Shown one piece after another: positions 14,001 through 26,782 of a stretch of DNA of 64,000 bases; within the stretch, counting starts at the first letter, position 1; each line of letters begins with the position of its first letter. The stretch lies in contig RQTK01000055.1 in assembly GCA_003991915.1 (NCBI GenBank), positions 229,361-293,360 of the forward strand. The letters run 5' to 3'. The notes below the pieces were generated by a model. It was not told the origin of the DNA, made no database searches, and saw nothing but the letters and a program-made list of their open reading frames with translations. This DNA is from Elysia chlorotica. Its lineage: Eukaryota; Mollusca; Gastropoda; Plakobranchidae. Position numbers and translations under genes: made by a program.

Positions 14001-15363
14001 ATGTCGTTTTTGGTGGAAAATTTCCAACAAAAACTACACAGTCCATATAATAATTTGGATTGGGGGCCACTTGTGATTCTTGAACAAGACTTGGCATATC
14101 AGGATATTCTGGTGGTGGTTTAGATTTCTGAGGAGGCTGATAATGTTAAAATTTACTAATTACTTGCCACTTTACTCAGACAGAACAAAAAATACCTTAA
14201 GTAAAAAAAGAAAAAGCTGTGTTGGGCTGCAACGAATGCGGTAAGAAAAATATTTTAAAAACTATTTACAGTTATACTCATTTAAATAAGCAGGATTCTT
14301 TAAAGAAATCTTTGTGATTTCAGTTTCCATAAATTTTGATGGTAAAAATTAATGCAGAAATTATACGCACAACACATTTCATGCATGCTTGTTTTTTTGT
14401 CTCCCCATTTTGATAAGAAGTAAAAATTCACTTCATAAAATATTGTGTGATACAATACTTGCATCTATAACAATGACTTGTGCCAAAATGGCTCATATCT
14501 TTACCTTTGTAATTTTCTGATTTGTGCTGGAGGCCCCTTGTTTTTCAGCTGTACCATTTTGATAGGTTTCTTTTTTACTTTTATCTGTGCAAAAAAAAAA
14601 AGGAAAGTATGAAAACTGTCAGTCATGCTTGATGGCATTGTGAGTGAGTCAGTGTATATAAAAAAATCATGTTTTTTAAATTGTTTAACATTAATCTTTT
14701 TTAAAAGTAAAAGTTACAAATATTCCATCCCAACATCCTTAAATACTTTAGAATATGACATTATCTTTGACAATCTTATCAAACTGAACAACATTTAGTC
14801 CCAAAATTGATCCAAACACACACTAAAAACCATTTGCATGACAATTTTAGGTACTGTAAAGTTACATCTCAATCTTGAATTTTGTGTGTGTGTGTGTGTG
14901 TTGTTTTTTTAATGTCTGTTGTCACATCCATTATGGAATCTAAATGTTGAAGTATTCGAACATTTTAGAAATCAAGCCGAAACAACATTCTAACCATGCT
15001 CAAAAATCTTTTTTGAAAACCTACTCTCTTTTGGAGTATCATAATCTACAATGATATATCCGTCTCCAAACTCCTTCTGATGCAACTCTGCAATGACTGT
15101 CTTTGCCTCCTCTTCTGTAGCCATTTCTAGGAACCCAAGCCTGCAAGGTATATGAAATTCACAATTAGTCATTAGAACACTAATATAGGACAGACAAACT
15201 GTTAAATTAGGATCTTCTAAACAATTAACCAAATATTTAAGGCAGTTTCATCATCTCAAGCATCAGCTTTTTTGTGGAATATGTCTGAGTTTTACCTGAT
15301 ATCTGCCCGCATTGCCAAGAGCTAGAGAGAGGAGATAGAAAGAGATAGAGAGAGATAGAGAGA

Positions 15364-15438
<75 letters not shown>

Positions 15439-18400
15439 GAAAAAAAGAGGAGAGAAGAGGAGGGACGGAGAATGGGGGGGGGGAAGGAACCAAATCAACC
15501 CTATAACACCACAGCATCTTCTTCTCACATAATATTGGTCAGAGAAAACAAAAATCATTAGAAACTAAAGAATTTTTGTCATAGGACTAAGTCTAAACTC
15601 TATGTCATGCGGCAGGAATTCCTGTACTGTCATGTTGATACTAAATTGTACATTATATTCTAGTACAAGTTTATTTAACTGAGTTACTCACCAGCCACCT
15701 TTTTGCCTTGCAACAAAATTCATGTGAACTGGTTTGTATGGTTTTATTAGCTCAATAAAAGCTTCCTGGGAATAAAAATCAAATCATTAAGTATATGAAC
15801 AGCATGAATTTTTTTTTTCTTTGATCATACAGATATCAATCACAATTCAAAAGTCTACAGTACAGTGGCTTAATTTCCAGACACTTTACTACATGTAGAA
15901 AGATTCTCTTCAGCTCCGCTTCTCTTTTTTACTTTGTTAAACTGGGTTTACACATTTTTTTTTAGAAAGTTATAATATTTTTCAAACTTAAATACCCCTG
16001 GTTGCTGGTGCTTGAAGATTGCTCCCTAACATGATAACAACACTGAAAATTTGTTAGGTGAAAACCTGCTTTTGATTTCCTAAAAGGTAAAAATTAATAA
16101 AATTGCCAAGAGTGTTTAAGTCCAGACTGCTATCAAAATCATAAATGATCTTATGAATGCAATGTCCCACAAATTTAATCAAGGAATCAATATTTTGGTA
16201 TTTTCATCTTTCTTCAGTATCATTCATCTTAAATAATTGATCCTTTTAAAACAAATAATATTTCAAAATGCATTCCGCTTTTAGCCCCTTTTACTATAAT
16301 TATAAGATGTATGAATTATTTTACTATCATTTTGTAAACTATTAAATGACCTCCAACTTAGCTGTCTTTTTTTATTCCAGACATACAGATACCAATATAT
16401 GAGTGAGCAATAAGAGTAACATATTTGTAAATATGTGTGATAGTCAAATTAAAGGGGAAGTCCTTTCATGGTAAGCCTGTCCAATACATCTATAAATTCA
16501 TAACTTATTTCATTTTTTTAAACAGGCAACAAAGATTTAAAACTTACCTTATCAGTTATTCCATGAACAAACAATGACTTCAGGCTCTCTGTTTAAAAAG
16601 CAAAGATAATAAAATAAATGGCACCAAAATAGGTCTTCTGTTAAAGGCTTTCACGCAAAATTAAACCGTAAAATTTGTTAAATATCTATCAAATTTGAAA
16701 AGGTGCTACAGAAAATACCTAGAGACCTGTAAAATATGAGTATGGAATTTTATGTCATCGGCTAAGATAATCACTCTATGTTGTAGCTACCCGTTATGAG
16801 TGTTTATTAAAGGATAAAAAACAGGAAAATATCTCCCTCAGAATGAAGATTTTTTTTTTGCCGCTCAATATAACCAACATTTGAAATAGTTTCTAAAAGT
16901 GAAATTTACATTGTTTGAGCCTGACGTGATCAATAGCTAACACTGTCTTTCCTGCATATAAACCAACACTTCTTTGACATAGTTTTTTCAAAAAAATTAG
17001 AAACTGACACACTATAAACATAGACCTGTATGTTGACAATAAGAAAAACATCAACCTTCCTTGGAATTAAAATTAAATAAAGTGAACCACTGACATGTAA
17101 AAAAAAATTTTTTTAATTATTATTTGGAGATAAACTGATGAACAGCTCTGAAAAGTCTTTTTATATTGATTGGGCAGAAAAAAAATCTATGTATATGGTA
17201 CAGAATCACCTAATTTTAACTTTATTTGTTCAAAATTAAGTTATTAACAACAATAACTTACTCTCTTTCTTTGGCTTTTTATTGCCGTTTTCTTGTGTGC
17301 AACTTTTGGGTGCATGACCATTTAGTTTGTTCTCAGTCTTCTTCTGCCTTCTTCGATCATCAATGTCTGTTGCGTAACCAGAGTTTTTGCTGCCTCTGAA
17401 AATTTTAGGCTCATATCCATTTGATTTTTTGGATTTTTTGGGATTTTCATCAACCACTGAGTCATCTGATTTCTTTTTGTTGCTTGCAACACAGAGACCA
17501 TACTCCTCACCAAAAATACTTAAGGCCTTTCTACAATCATCTTTAGACTTGTAGCGAACAAAAATCCACCTAAGAAAGAATATAACAAATAAAAGTTACT
17601 TCAAATGCCAGGCAATGTTCTAACTTTTTCCCTAGGTTAGCAACTAGGCTTGAAATTATTTTATCTCCAGAGGGTCATATTTCCGACAAACAATACAAGT
17701 TTTAGTGATATGTATTTTACATCAACACATAATAAATTGTTCTCATGCAGAGTCAAATAAAATAGGGATGATGACAGTCACAAATGCTTCTAAATGCTCT
17801 TATGCCTTCATAATTGTTTCAGAAATTCACTCCAATTTTTAGGACTTAAAATATAATGTAAACATAAAAAACGTTTTATGTAAGTTTGATGCAAAAGAAA
17901 GAGAAGCAATTCTAAAAAATATGTACAGGAATAAAAAAAAAAGTTTAAAGATTAATAACAGGGTTTCCACACCTTGACAAGAATGAAATTCCAGGTTTTT
18001 TCCAGGACTGTCGACATTCACCATTTTTTCTTTTCCCTATTAACAATTTCATTTCCATTTTGTTCAAATTCAAAACTTCTCCAATCTGTCTCTATATATA
18101 ACACTGTTGGCAGGCTAAAGTGCCTCCATAGTACCGCAATTGTTTTTCCTTTTTAAGCATATAATTTTCCTCTACAGCATGTTACACTTTCTGAGCTTTA
18201 ATGTCTGTTTATGCAACTGTAAAATTGATTTTTCTTTATATCCAATATATGAAAATTAAGAAAAAATGCAGAATACTAATTTCTAGTTTAGACAGCTTAA
18301 ATTTGTTGTTTTTACGGCATGTCAGCACAGTAACGGCTATCATGTATCAAGAATGTGGGAGATAAAAGGTCATAAGGATGCTTCTTTTATAACAGTAATG

Positions 18401-21400
18401 ATAATTTATACAACCTCACGATCTGCCGTCAATCTATCCTAAGAACCCAAGTTAAAAGATTTGACAACAGACTTAAAGTTTGAAAAAAAATGTACAAATT
18501 AATGCCAGGCTACACTTTAATATATATATATTTTTTTTTAAACAACATTATTATGGTTTTAATTAATAAGTCAATAATTTTAAAACAGATTAAACAGGTA
18601 CCTTGCGGTCTGGTGAATCCTAATTTCAGATCCAGCTTGAATAAAAATACTCTCCAACTCCTGGCCAAAGAAGAATTAAAACATACAGATGAGGTATATG
18701 AGACCAAAATTGTTTGGAGTTATTGCACAGTGATTATTTATTTGTTTGGATTAAATCTAGCATTACTGTGTAATATGGGATATCCATGTTTATTTTTTAA
18801 TAAGTGAAAAATAAAGGCCTAAAAAATAAATTATACATATGTCTCACCGTTTTATCTACACTTGGTGCTTTGTCTATTGGGCAACAAAGAGAAAACCAAC
18901 CAAATACGTCTGGCTCAAGTGTTGCAAGTTCCATGTCCGAAACTGCAGATTCTGATTGGATTTTTTTTTTTTAAAGGATGATAATAATAATAATTATACT
19001 TCAAATATTATAAGAAGAAATTGATACTATATAATAATAGATATTTTTTTCATGAAAATCACATGGATCTATGCATGATTCATAGATCTGACAGTAAGGT
19101 AATTCAAAGCCATGAACAAGAAATTGCATATAATTAAAGTTTTAATATAAAGTATAATAGGTCAGGGGTACAAATGACGCATCTAATCTATTAAGGTGAT
19201 GGGCTCCATGTATATCTGGTATGGACAATTTTTTTTTTTGTTGCTGAAAATGAACTAAAATTACATAACATGTTTTTGTTGATACATTAGACTCATGGTT
19301 TCAAAATAGGTGTGTTGAGGCATTACTGCTTTTTTTAGCTTAGATATTGAGTGTTTTTATTAACAAAATTAAAATGCATAGAACAGGTTTATTTAGGAGA
19401 AGAATGAAACATAATTTTCAAATCAAGTTACGCCAGCTATCTTGATACTGTGAAAGAGATTAGAATAGCAAATATTTAAATCCTTCAAAAATATGCAGAC
19501 AAAGTACTCTAGTTATCATTTCCTTTACCAAGCGTTAAAAACATAAGATACTTCATAATAATTATTAAAGTTGAAGCAATGAGAGCAATTTTTAATATTA
19601 TTAAACTTGCATCACTGAAAGAAAATAAAGACATACAGAATTACAAAATTATTTCATTACCCTCTGAGTCACTGCTGTGAAGAGCTTTTATCTTTTTGTG
19701 GTAGTCTTTTGGTAATTTGCCTTGTGCTTTTCTTGCTCCAACTGGCAAATATGTGTTAGGATCTCCCACTCCAAAGACTCTAAAGTCTGCACCAGATTTT
19801 TCTAGTCTGGAAGTTAAATCGAGGGAATAAAATAATACAGGGAATTATTTACAATAATGCAAAACAATCAATCAAGAACAGGCAAATTTTTGGCTCCATA
19901 GCAAATCTGATAATGCAATAAACACACACACTTGAAATATATGCGACCACCATGTTTTAAAAAAACATCACAACAAAAAACCCTTCAAATTGTCACAAGT
20001 GAAAACAGAAAAGCTAATATTTTTGTGTATGGTTGCTGATAGTTATGCAATGATTAGCCTTAGACTATCAATAAAAAGCTTTATTATTAAATAATTAAGT
20101 CGATCTCTTCTTCGGCTAGCTAGTCACAAAATTTGATCCACTTTAATGTTTCAACAGAAGTCCACGGTCGTTGTGAATTTAAATTGCAACATCTTTGCTT
20201 TGAATTTTGATTCTAGGACTCACATTTCGCGACACTAAATCATTCATAACTTCCACAAATGTTGATAGATTTTGATGATTTAAAAAGCAATCTGCTCTAA
20301 ATTACTAGCTTTATCAGAACAAATAGAAATAATCTACCTACAATCAGTTTGAATTTTTTTGGTTGCGTTGCTAATATAATAATAAATATTTTTTTCACGA
20401 AAATCACATGGATCTATGCATGATTTATAGACCTGACAGTAAGGTAATTCAAGCCATGAACAAGAAAAGTATGACAAGTCAGGGGTACAAATGACATATT
20501 TAATCTATTAAGATGCTGGGATCCAACTTCCATATCTGGTCTCGACAATTTTTTTTTTTTTTTGCTGGACCTCACGTGTAAACCCAGCTCGGAATGGTTA
20601 GCTGAGGTTTGGCTACCTACCTCACAAATCCTGATTGCTAGTTTATAGGTTTATTTAAGAGAAGAATGAAACATAATTTTCAGATCAAGTTACGCCAGCT
20701 ATCTTGATACTGTGAAAGAGATTAGAATTGCAAATATTTAACTCCTTCAAAATTATGCAGACAAAGCACTCTAGTTATCATGTCCTTTACCAAGCGTTAA
20801 AAACATAAGATACTTCATAATAATTATTAAAGTTTAAGCATTGAGAGTTATTGTTTTATTATTAAACTTGCATCACTGAAAGAAAATAAAGACATACAGT
20901 AATACAAAATTATTTTATTACCCTCTGAGTCACTGCTGTGAAGAGCTTTTATCTTTTTGTGGTAGTCTTTTGGTAATTTGCCTTGTGCTTTTCTTGCTCC
21001 AACTGGCAAATATGTGTTAGGATCTCCCACTCCAAAGACTCTAAAGTCTGCACCAGATTTTTCTAGTCTGGAAGTTAAATCGAGGTAATAAAATAATACA
21101 GGGAATTATTTACAATAACGCAAGACAACCAATCAAGAACAGGAAAATTTTTGGCTTCATAACAAATCTGATAATGCAATAAACACACACACTTGAAATA
21201 TATGCAACCACCATGTTTTAAAAAAATATCAAAAACAAAAAACCCTTCAAATTGTCACAAGTGAAAAGCTAATATTTTTGTGTATGGTTGTTGATAGTTA
21301 TGCAATGAATAGTCTATCAATACAAAGCTTTATTATTAAATAATTAAGTCGATCTCTTCTTCGGCTAGCTAGTCGCAAAATTTGATCCACTTTAATGTTT

Positions 21401-23429
21401 CAACAGAAGTCCACGGTCGTTGTGAATTTAAATTGCAACATCTTTGCTTTGAATTTTGATTCTAGGACTCAGAATAAGTTATTTCATTCTTCATGCCCCA
21501 GTTGCAACTCTTTATATAATAATGTATGACTTAAAGTAAACCAATTTAAAAAAAAAAACATTTTTAATCCTTTGAAAACATGGGAGACAGGAAAAAAAAA
21601 TATCTTTACTAACTCCACCTCATTTTATTGATTTATTTATTTATAGAAGTACATATCTTTTTCAGAATTGAACAAATATGACAAGAAGAAAAGTGCAGCT
21701 CAGTATGTCTTTTTCTAAACATGTAAAAACATACAAAATGATGACATGTTTTAGACTGTAAAAAAGAACTAACTAGAAACATACTGTCAAAACAAGTGCT
21801 GTGAAACATTTCAATGTAAAATAAAATGGACCTTGTATTCTCTTGTCAATAGTACTATTACTCTTACTTTCCTGAAGGTGAGCAAATCTTGTTGTTAGTT
21901 TCATGTTAATTTTCGAAATTATACAAAGGTGTTTACAAAACAATGGCATTGTATTAATCTAAATGCATCTTTGGTGATACAGGATGTTAAACAATAATCA
22001 TCAACCAAATGTAATGCATGTTGCATAGGAATAAAGACTACACATAACAGAGAACTATTAAAATCCAACATATAAGCATTTTATTGCAAACAACAGTGAC
22101 AGAGAAAGCAAACTGCATGCAATTTATATATTTCTAAGGCTGAAAGCAAAAGCTGCAGGAGAAGAAAACACACCCGTCATTAGTGTGCTTTGAAGGGAAG
22201 TTAGTGTGTGACAAATTTCAATGAAAATCAAGAATCTATGAATCATTGATAAAATGTGTAGAGGGCTGCGTAAAATTAGACTCAGGACTATGATGTGTTG
22301 GGGTTAATTTTAGATATCTGTACCACGATAAAGCTTTGATTACACTCACTATAATAGACCTTAAAATTTCAGGGATTTTAATGATAATATAAGACTTTCA
22401 AAGTTATCAATCAGAGTCAATTAAAACATTTTTCCCACAATAAAGCCATATCTTTGATTGGTCAGGCTGGACATGAGTCTCATTTTCCTTTGCAACCACA
22501 CCAAGGTTGAACACCTTAACAATTACATGTGCACATTAACATAAGCATGTACACATTAACATTCTTTGTTCTTTTAAAATATTTAAAAAGTCAAACATTG
22601 GCTAATTTCAAGATTATACTAAAATATTAGAAAGTATAGACTGCAATGCAAACTTTGTTTTTTTTTTTATAAATAGCTATTGCCATTGTGGCACTTTCTG
22701 AAAAATAGGCAGTAGTGGGGAAAAAAGAAATGCAGTGCGCTATGAAAAGAGAAAAAAACAGAGCTTTAAGTCATAGAAATCAAGGAAGCATCAGATGTTA
22801 GATCACCAGTGAATTGATACATTAGAGAAATCAAACCCTATGTAATTGATTGAAAGTACAGGCAAATATTTACAACACATGACATGGTACAATTTTTAGC
22901 AATACTACACAGGCTAAAACAAATGAAAAAAGAGAAATATAATCATTGCTTTGGGATATCTCAACACTGATCTGACGTCATTATAAATCAAGAAATGCAT
23001 AAAGAGTTCAGTCTATCCCCAGTCATTCCTGTTTTATCAAAAAGGGAATTACTTCGGATTGAGTGGATTATTTTCGACATTATTTTATTGAAAATGACTA
23101 GTTTTACAGTTTGACTCCAACATACATTTTTTATAATGATTGATGCAGGTTGCAATGTATTTTGAGTATGGGTGATATATGGTGCATTGAAATCTGGTGC
23201 AAATAAGCGGGATAGGATGCTGTTTAAAAAATAAACAACTACCTTGCTATTTCTGGCATTGACTTTAAAAAAGCGTGGGTGTCTGAAATCCTAGACCTCT
23301 GTAGTCAAGTTGCTCAAGAACAAGACTTTTGTAGTCTTTGATAAACATGGCCATGGGCACACCACCAACTTTTGAGAGTAATACTGCCCTCACATTGCGC
23401 TTTATATCCTCTGGCACTTGGTCGGGCAT
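11100..23429 (-). CDS. LOTUS (OST-HTH) domain protein with three RRM-type folds, 13 exons, about 507 aa
   Basis: Exons on the minus strand: 23429-23243, 21067-20922 (or its duplicate 19806-19661), 18951-18848, 18660-18602, 17569-17262, 16588-16548, 15765-15692, 15140-15025, 14584-14505, 14136-13999, 12698-12622, 11801-11708, 11198-11100. All introns are GT-AG and phases agree. Residues about 4-66 form a LOTUS domain (VPEDIKRNVRAVLLS, then GGVPMAMF and YRGLGF). Three RRM-like folds follow at about 122-190 (RWIFVRYKSKDDCRKAL), 271-345 (SLFVHGITDK, GGWLGFLEMAT) and 402-485 (CVVFVGNFPPKTTF, RAYLYLST). The linkers are lysine-rich (190-270) and proline-rich (372-400). LOTUS domains bind RNA or Vasa-type helicases in germ-line proteins, so an RNA-regulatory role is inferred. 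Exon 1 lacks one base: a T6 run at 23266-23271 (A6 on plus) would need T7 to read on into LKSMPEIA. The start chosen is the first ATG, with A at -3; an acceptor at 23473 would allow more upstream sequence. Confidence 0.8.
11198..11801 (-). other. last two coding exons (end of third RRM) and stop codon
   Basis: Exon 11801-11708 encodes CTRAYLYLSTINDVIQCVEE, the RNP-1-like strand and helix of the last RRM. Exon 11198-11100 encodes VDVPYKNEK and a short basic tail, stopping with TAG after PHH. The junction phases (2 then 0) match the upstream exons exactly. Confidence 0.75.
13564..13868. repeat. 152 bp intronic tandem duplication
   Basis: Two direct copies (13564-13715 and 13716-13868) start at AAATAATTTTAGAGCTGG and end at GAGGTAAAATAGAG. 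They differ at a handful of positions, for example GATGAATT against GACAAACT. They lie in the intron between the exons at 14136-13999 and 12698-12622 and do not touch a splice site. Confidence 0.9.
15321..15483. repeat. (GA)n microsatellite followed by poly-G blocks
   Basis: AG repeats from about 15321 to 15428 pass into G9, A6 and a second G-run near 15474-15483. This purine-only stretch of about 160 bp lies in the intron between the two RRM-encoding exons 15765-15692 and 15140-15025. Confidence 0.95.
19661..19806 (-). other. duplicate coding exon of the LOTUS-RRM gene (downstream copy)
   Basis: 146 bp exon with a TTCCAG acceptor and a GTAATG donor, encoding VGDPNTYLPVGARKAQGK between shared flanking codons. 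It is identical base for base to 20922-21067. Its length is 3n+2, so including both copies in one mRNA would shift the frame. At most one can be used per transcript. Confidence 0.8.
20922..21067 (-). other. duplicate coding exon of the LOTUS-RRM gene (upstream copy)
   Basis: Same 146 bp exon as 19661-19806, with intact acceptor and donor. Either copy joins in phase with the LOTUS exon upstream and the exon at 18951-18848 downstream. The sequence does not show which is used. Confidence 0.8.
21473..23242. other. first intron of the LOTUS-RRM gene, nothing else seen
   Basis: This 1.8 kb AT-rich stretch between the LOTUS exon and the upstream copy of the 146 bp exon has no recognisable mobile element, RNA gene or further exon. 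Confidence 0.5.
23243..23429 (-). other. LOTUS/OST-HTH domain exon
   Basis: This exon encodes nearly the whole winged-helix LOTUS domain: helix 1 (EDIKRNVRAVLL), the GGVP turn, the YKSL helix and the LGFQTP segment. The GGV-P and Y-x-LGF positions are typical of this domain in TDRD5, TDRD7, Oskar and MARF1. The frame breaks once near its end, at the T6 run noted in the gene entry. Restoring one T gives LFLKSMPEIA, the usual end of the domain. Confidence 0.75.
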
Positions 23430-25102
23430 ACTGCAAGTTTTAATAAAGCATGGAGGATGATCCAAGAGGCCACTGGAGTACAAAAATGTAAACAAAACAA
23501 ACAAAAAATAAACTAAAAACACAAAAAGACATATATAATAAAACATTTTAAATAATTTGAAAAAAAAAGACAGTTGGTGACATTTCTAATACATATTTTG
23601 CAAAGATATGTTGTGGATAAAATTATCTCTTTTTTTTTAAAGACTAGGATAAGGGATGACACCAGGTGCTGGCGAAATTTCTGGAACTAAGGTAGTGGGG
23701 AAGGAGAAGAAGAGGGCGTCAGGGGGGACCTCCCACCTGGGGCTAAAAATTTTAAAGATTTGTGTCCGTCTAGAGAGGCTCAAGAAGGTCCCTGAGGTTA
23801 TAAACGGTTACATTTATTAAAGGAAATGGATGTACTACAGTTACTATTTGCTCGCTAACCGAAAATTGCCGTTAAACAAAATGTACAACAGGCTTTCTTC
23901 TTTACTCGGTTCCATTTAGACGTATAGTTTGTACATGTATATTTTTTTTAATTACGTATAGAAATCTACCTCTATAACAAAGTTTATTTTTATTCTACAT
24001 GTATCTGATCTACATGTAGTTTCACTACAATTTCAATAAAATTTTAACTGTGCAGGTGCGTCTCAGAGTTGTTTCTCTTTAACACAACATTAGAGATCTA
24101 GAATAAATGAATTTAGAATTAAATTGTATTACAAGCAGAATGGTTGATCGTCCGATACAATAATGCTATCACATTAGATACATGGGTCATATAGCTCGGT
24201 TGGATCTCACCTTAGCCAGATCTAGTTTTAGATAAAAAAAAATTTTTATATTAAAGCTAGCAGACAAGAGCGCAAAGTTAGTTATTAATATACTTTGAAC
24301 GGTTTGGCCGAGGTTCTGTCTTTATAAAAGTAAACAAAATATGAATCCAAAAAGAACCTCCAGGAGAGAAAAGCAGACCAATCCCTCCAACAAACATCAA
24401 AGTTTGTCTGGTGAAAATTGCGGATGTGACTGCTACGCAAAGATTGGACTCCTGAGCCACTGTCATCGCTGCTCCAGCCAGACTTGACCTTTAGGCCTTG
24501 GCTGCACCAAACTAGACCAAGCGTGGGTCATCATTCATAGATGACAAAGTACGCTGTCTTGGTATAAACAACCCAAACAACACAGATCAGGTGCGAGCCG
24601 CTCTTCGCACATACATGCGGTGATAGAGTCTGGTTTGACCAGCAATCTTGGTCAAAGGTTGCCCAGTGGTTACGCGCATAGCTAAATTTTCGCATATTTC
24701 AAAAACAAAGCTTATTTCATAAATTATTTTTATTGTGACCTTATTTTATTACTATCTGAGGCTAAATGGGTCTAGATACTTATAGAGGCATTCTAGAGAA
24801 AAGTGTTTAAAATTTTGAATCGAGAGGCGGAAAACAATGGTCGGCGTCCAACACAGACCATCACAGATCAATTTTGCCTCAGTGTAGCTATGCACAGATT
24901 GTCGGTCCAGCATCGGAAGCTGTTATCCGTCTATCAACACGACATCCTTTTATCGAGAAACGAAAAACCACTAAAAATAAATAGCTGCATATTATCTGTG
25001 TCTGGCTGGGATGGATATATGAGTTTGTATAGTCGCTCCCTTACTATCGTCGGGGCGTTACCCATCGTCTCCGACCCGAGATAGAAGGGTACCCACTACT
25101 AC

Positions 25103-25360
25103 TAGATCTAGATCTCAGAGTTACTCTGTCAATGAACTTGAACAAGAAATTATTTTATATATATATATATCTTCAATGAAGCTTCATAAAATTGAAAAGT
25201 CACCTAGATTAAATGTGGATCTAGATCTTGAGGGATGAATGGGTGATCCTTCAGCATGCGCCACACAGTAGCCCCTCTGGTGGTTAGACCTAGATCTAGA
25301 TCTATTTAGATAAATATCTAGATCTAGAATCTAGATAGATCTAGATCTAGATCTAAACAA
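25103..25360. repeat. TAGATC-type hexamer cluster upstream of the LOTUS-RRM gene
   Basis: Repeated CTAGAT/AGATCT words occur at 25104-25117, 25213-25228 and densely at 25289-25357, for example TAGATCTAGATCTAGATCT. The unit TAGATC overlaps its own inverted complement, so the tracts are palindromic at many scales. Similar clusters occur near 31190 and at 57300-57860. Confidence 0.8.
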
Positions 25361-26542
25361 CGTAAAGAAAAAGTCAGTTAACTCAGTATGGTTAAAAAGA
25401 TTGCAACAAAACACTGGATCTATGTGAGAGATATATTGCAATCCAGGCAGGATTTTGAAAATATTAATTAAAAGGTACGATGAGATTTAGACGTATTATC
25501 TGCATTCTTAGTGTAACAGTTACAGTACATGTGAAGAATCTTTAAAAACCTTGTTGCCTTGCATTTGCAGTTGCTGCACCTGGAAGCGAGATGCGCGAAA
25601 AAAGAGATAAATATTTAAGAGTTATGCCCCTTAGCTTGGCAAAATGCTGCAGTTCGAGAGTACGTATTATTTGTTTTTTATTTTGTTTTGTTTCGTTGTT
25701 GTTTGTTAATCTATATGTTTATTTATTCACGCATTCGGTGTTGTTACATTAATTTTGTTTAGAGACACAAGGAAATAATTATAATCTGATATAGGCACGA
25801 ACAAAAAGTGAAGATTTGAGATGCGCCACATTGACTTAACTGAGGGGAAGGCTTTAAAAACAAAAAAAAATGTCAAATTGAGCTATGTAATTGAACATTT
25901 CCCCATTTCTATGTGCACGTATACTATCGAAATAATAAATTAATATTACATATTTCTATTAAAGGAAATAATTATGTGATTAATGCGAAACTCTTCAATC
26001 TTTTGTGAATTAAAAAGAAAATACGCCAATAAAGTGCGCACGCAGATAAGCAGTTTACATCGTTGCGGTGCATGCTGTTCAGGCAGGCTGAAAACCCCTA
26101 GCATCCTGTCCTGTCTATGTCAACAAATTAAAAGTAAAATCCTTTGATGTGCAAAAAAAAAAAGCTTCAATTATCTCAATTCGGTGACTTGACCTTATAT
26201 TTTTTGGAAGCCTTGCTAACTTCTCATTTATTTGAACTTCGTTCATTTTTTTGTTTTTTTACATTTTAAAAAGAAAATCCTACATTCTGTTTGCCAGCCT
26301 ATTGCTCCACAGAATAAGTTGTTCGGAGATTTGATCTCTCTGTGAAACATATATAGTGTCTAAATAGCTCTACACCCTCTTAAAAAAGGTCTAAGAACAA
26401 GAGAAGCATGGGATGCCAACTGAGGACCAAACCTCGAGCTCATTGCCCTTCAGCCATGTCCTTTCACACAAAAAAAAAAAAAAAAAATTATATCTTCCAG
26501 TTCCCCATGGCGTATTTTTCTGCTCCATTTTGCCCAGTTGAT

Positions 26543-26782
<240 letters not shown>

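Larger units (their letters stand above)
19027..21472. repeat. about 1.2 kb tandem duplication that copies one LOTUS-RRM exon
   Basis: Copies at about 19027-20222 and 20378-21472 share AAAATCACATGGATCTATGC near one end and GAATTTTGATTCTAGGACTC at the other. About 155 bp of unique sequence lies between them. One internal block differs completely (around 19255-19390 against 20560-20645). Introns in the copies differ by scattered substitutions and small indels, yet the enclosed 146 bp exon is identical in both. Confidence 0.9.

Noticed and set aside
18490-18807. 105-codon plus-strand open frame
   Set aside because: It overlaps, in antisense, the well-supported exon 18660-18602 of the LOTUS-RRM gene, and its translation has no recognisable domain.
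24278-25084. Open frames on both strands upstream of the LOTUS exon as possible extra first exons
   Set aside because: Neither shows a known domain, and I could not join either to the LOTUS exon with a convincing donor in the right phase. They may be untranslated sequence.
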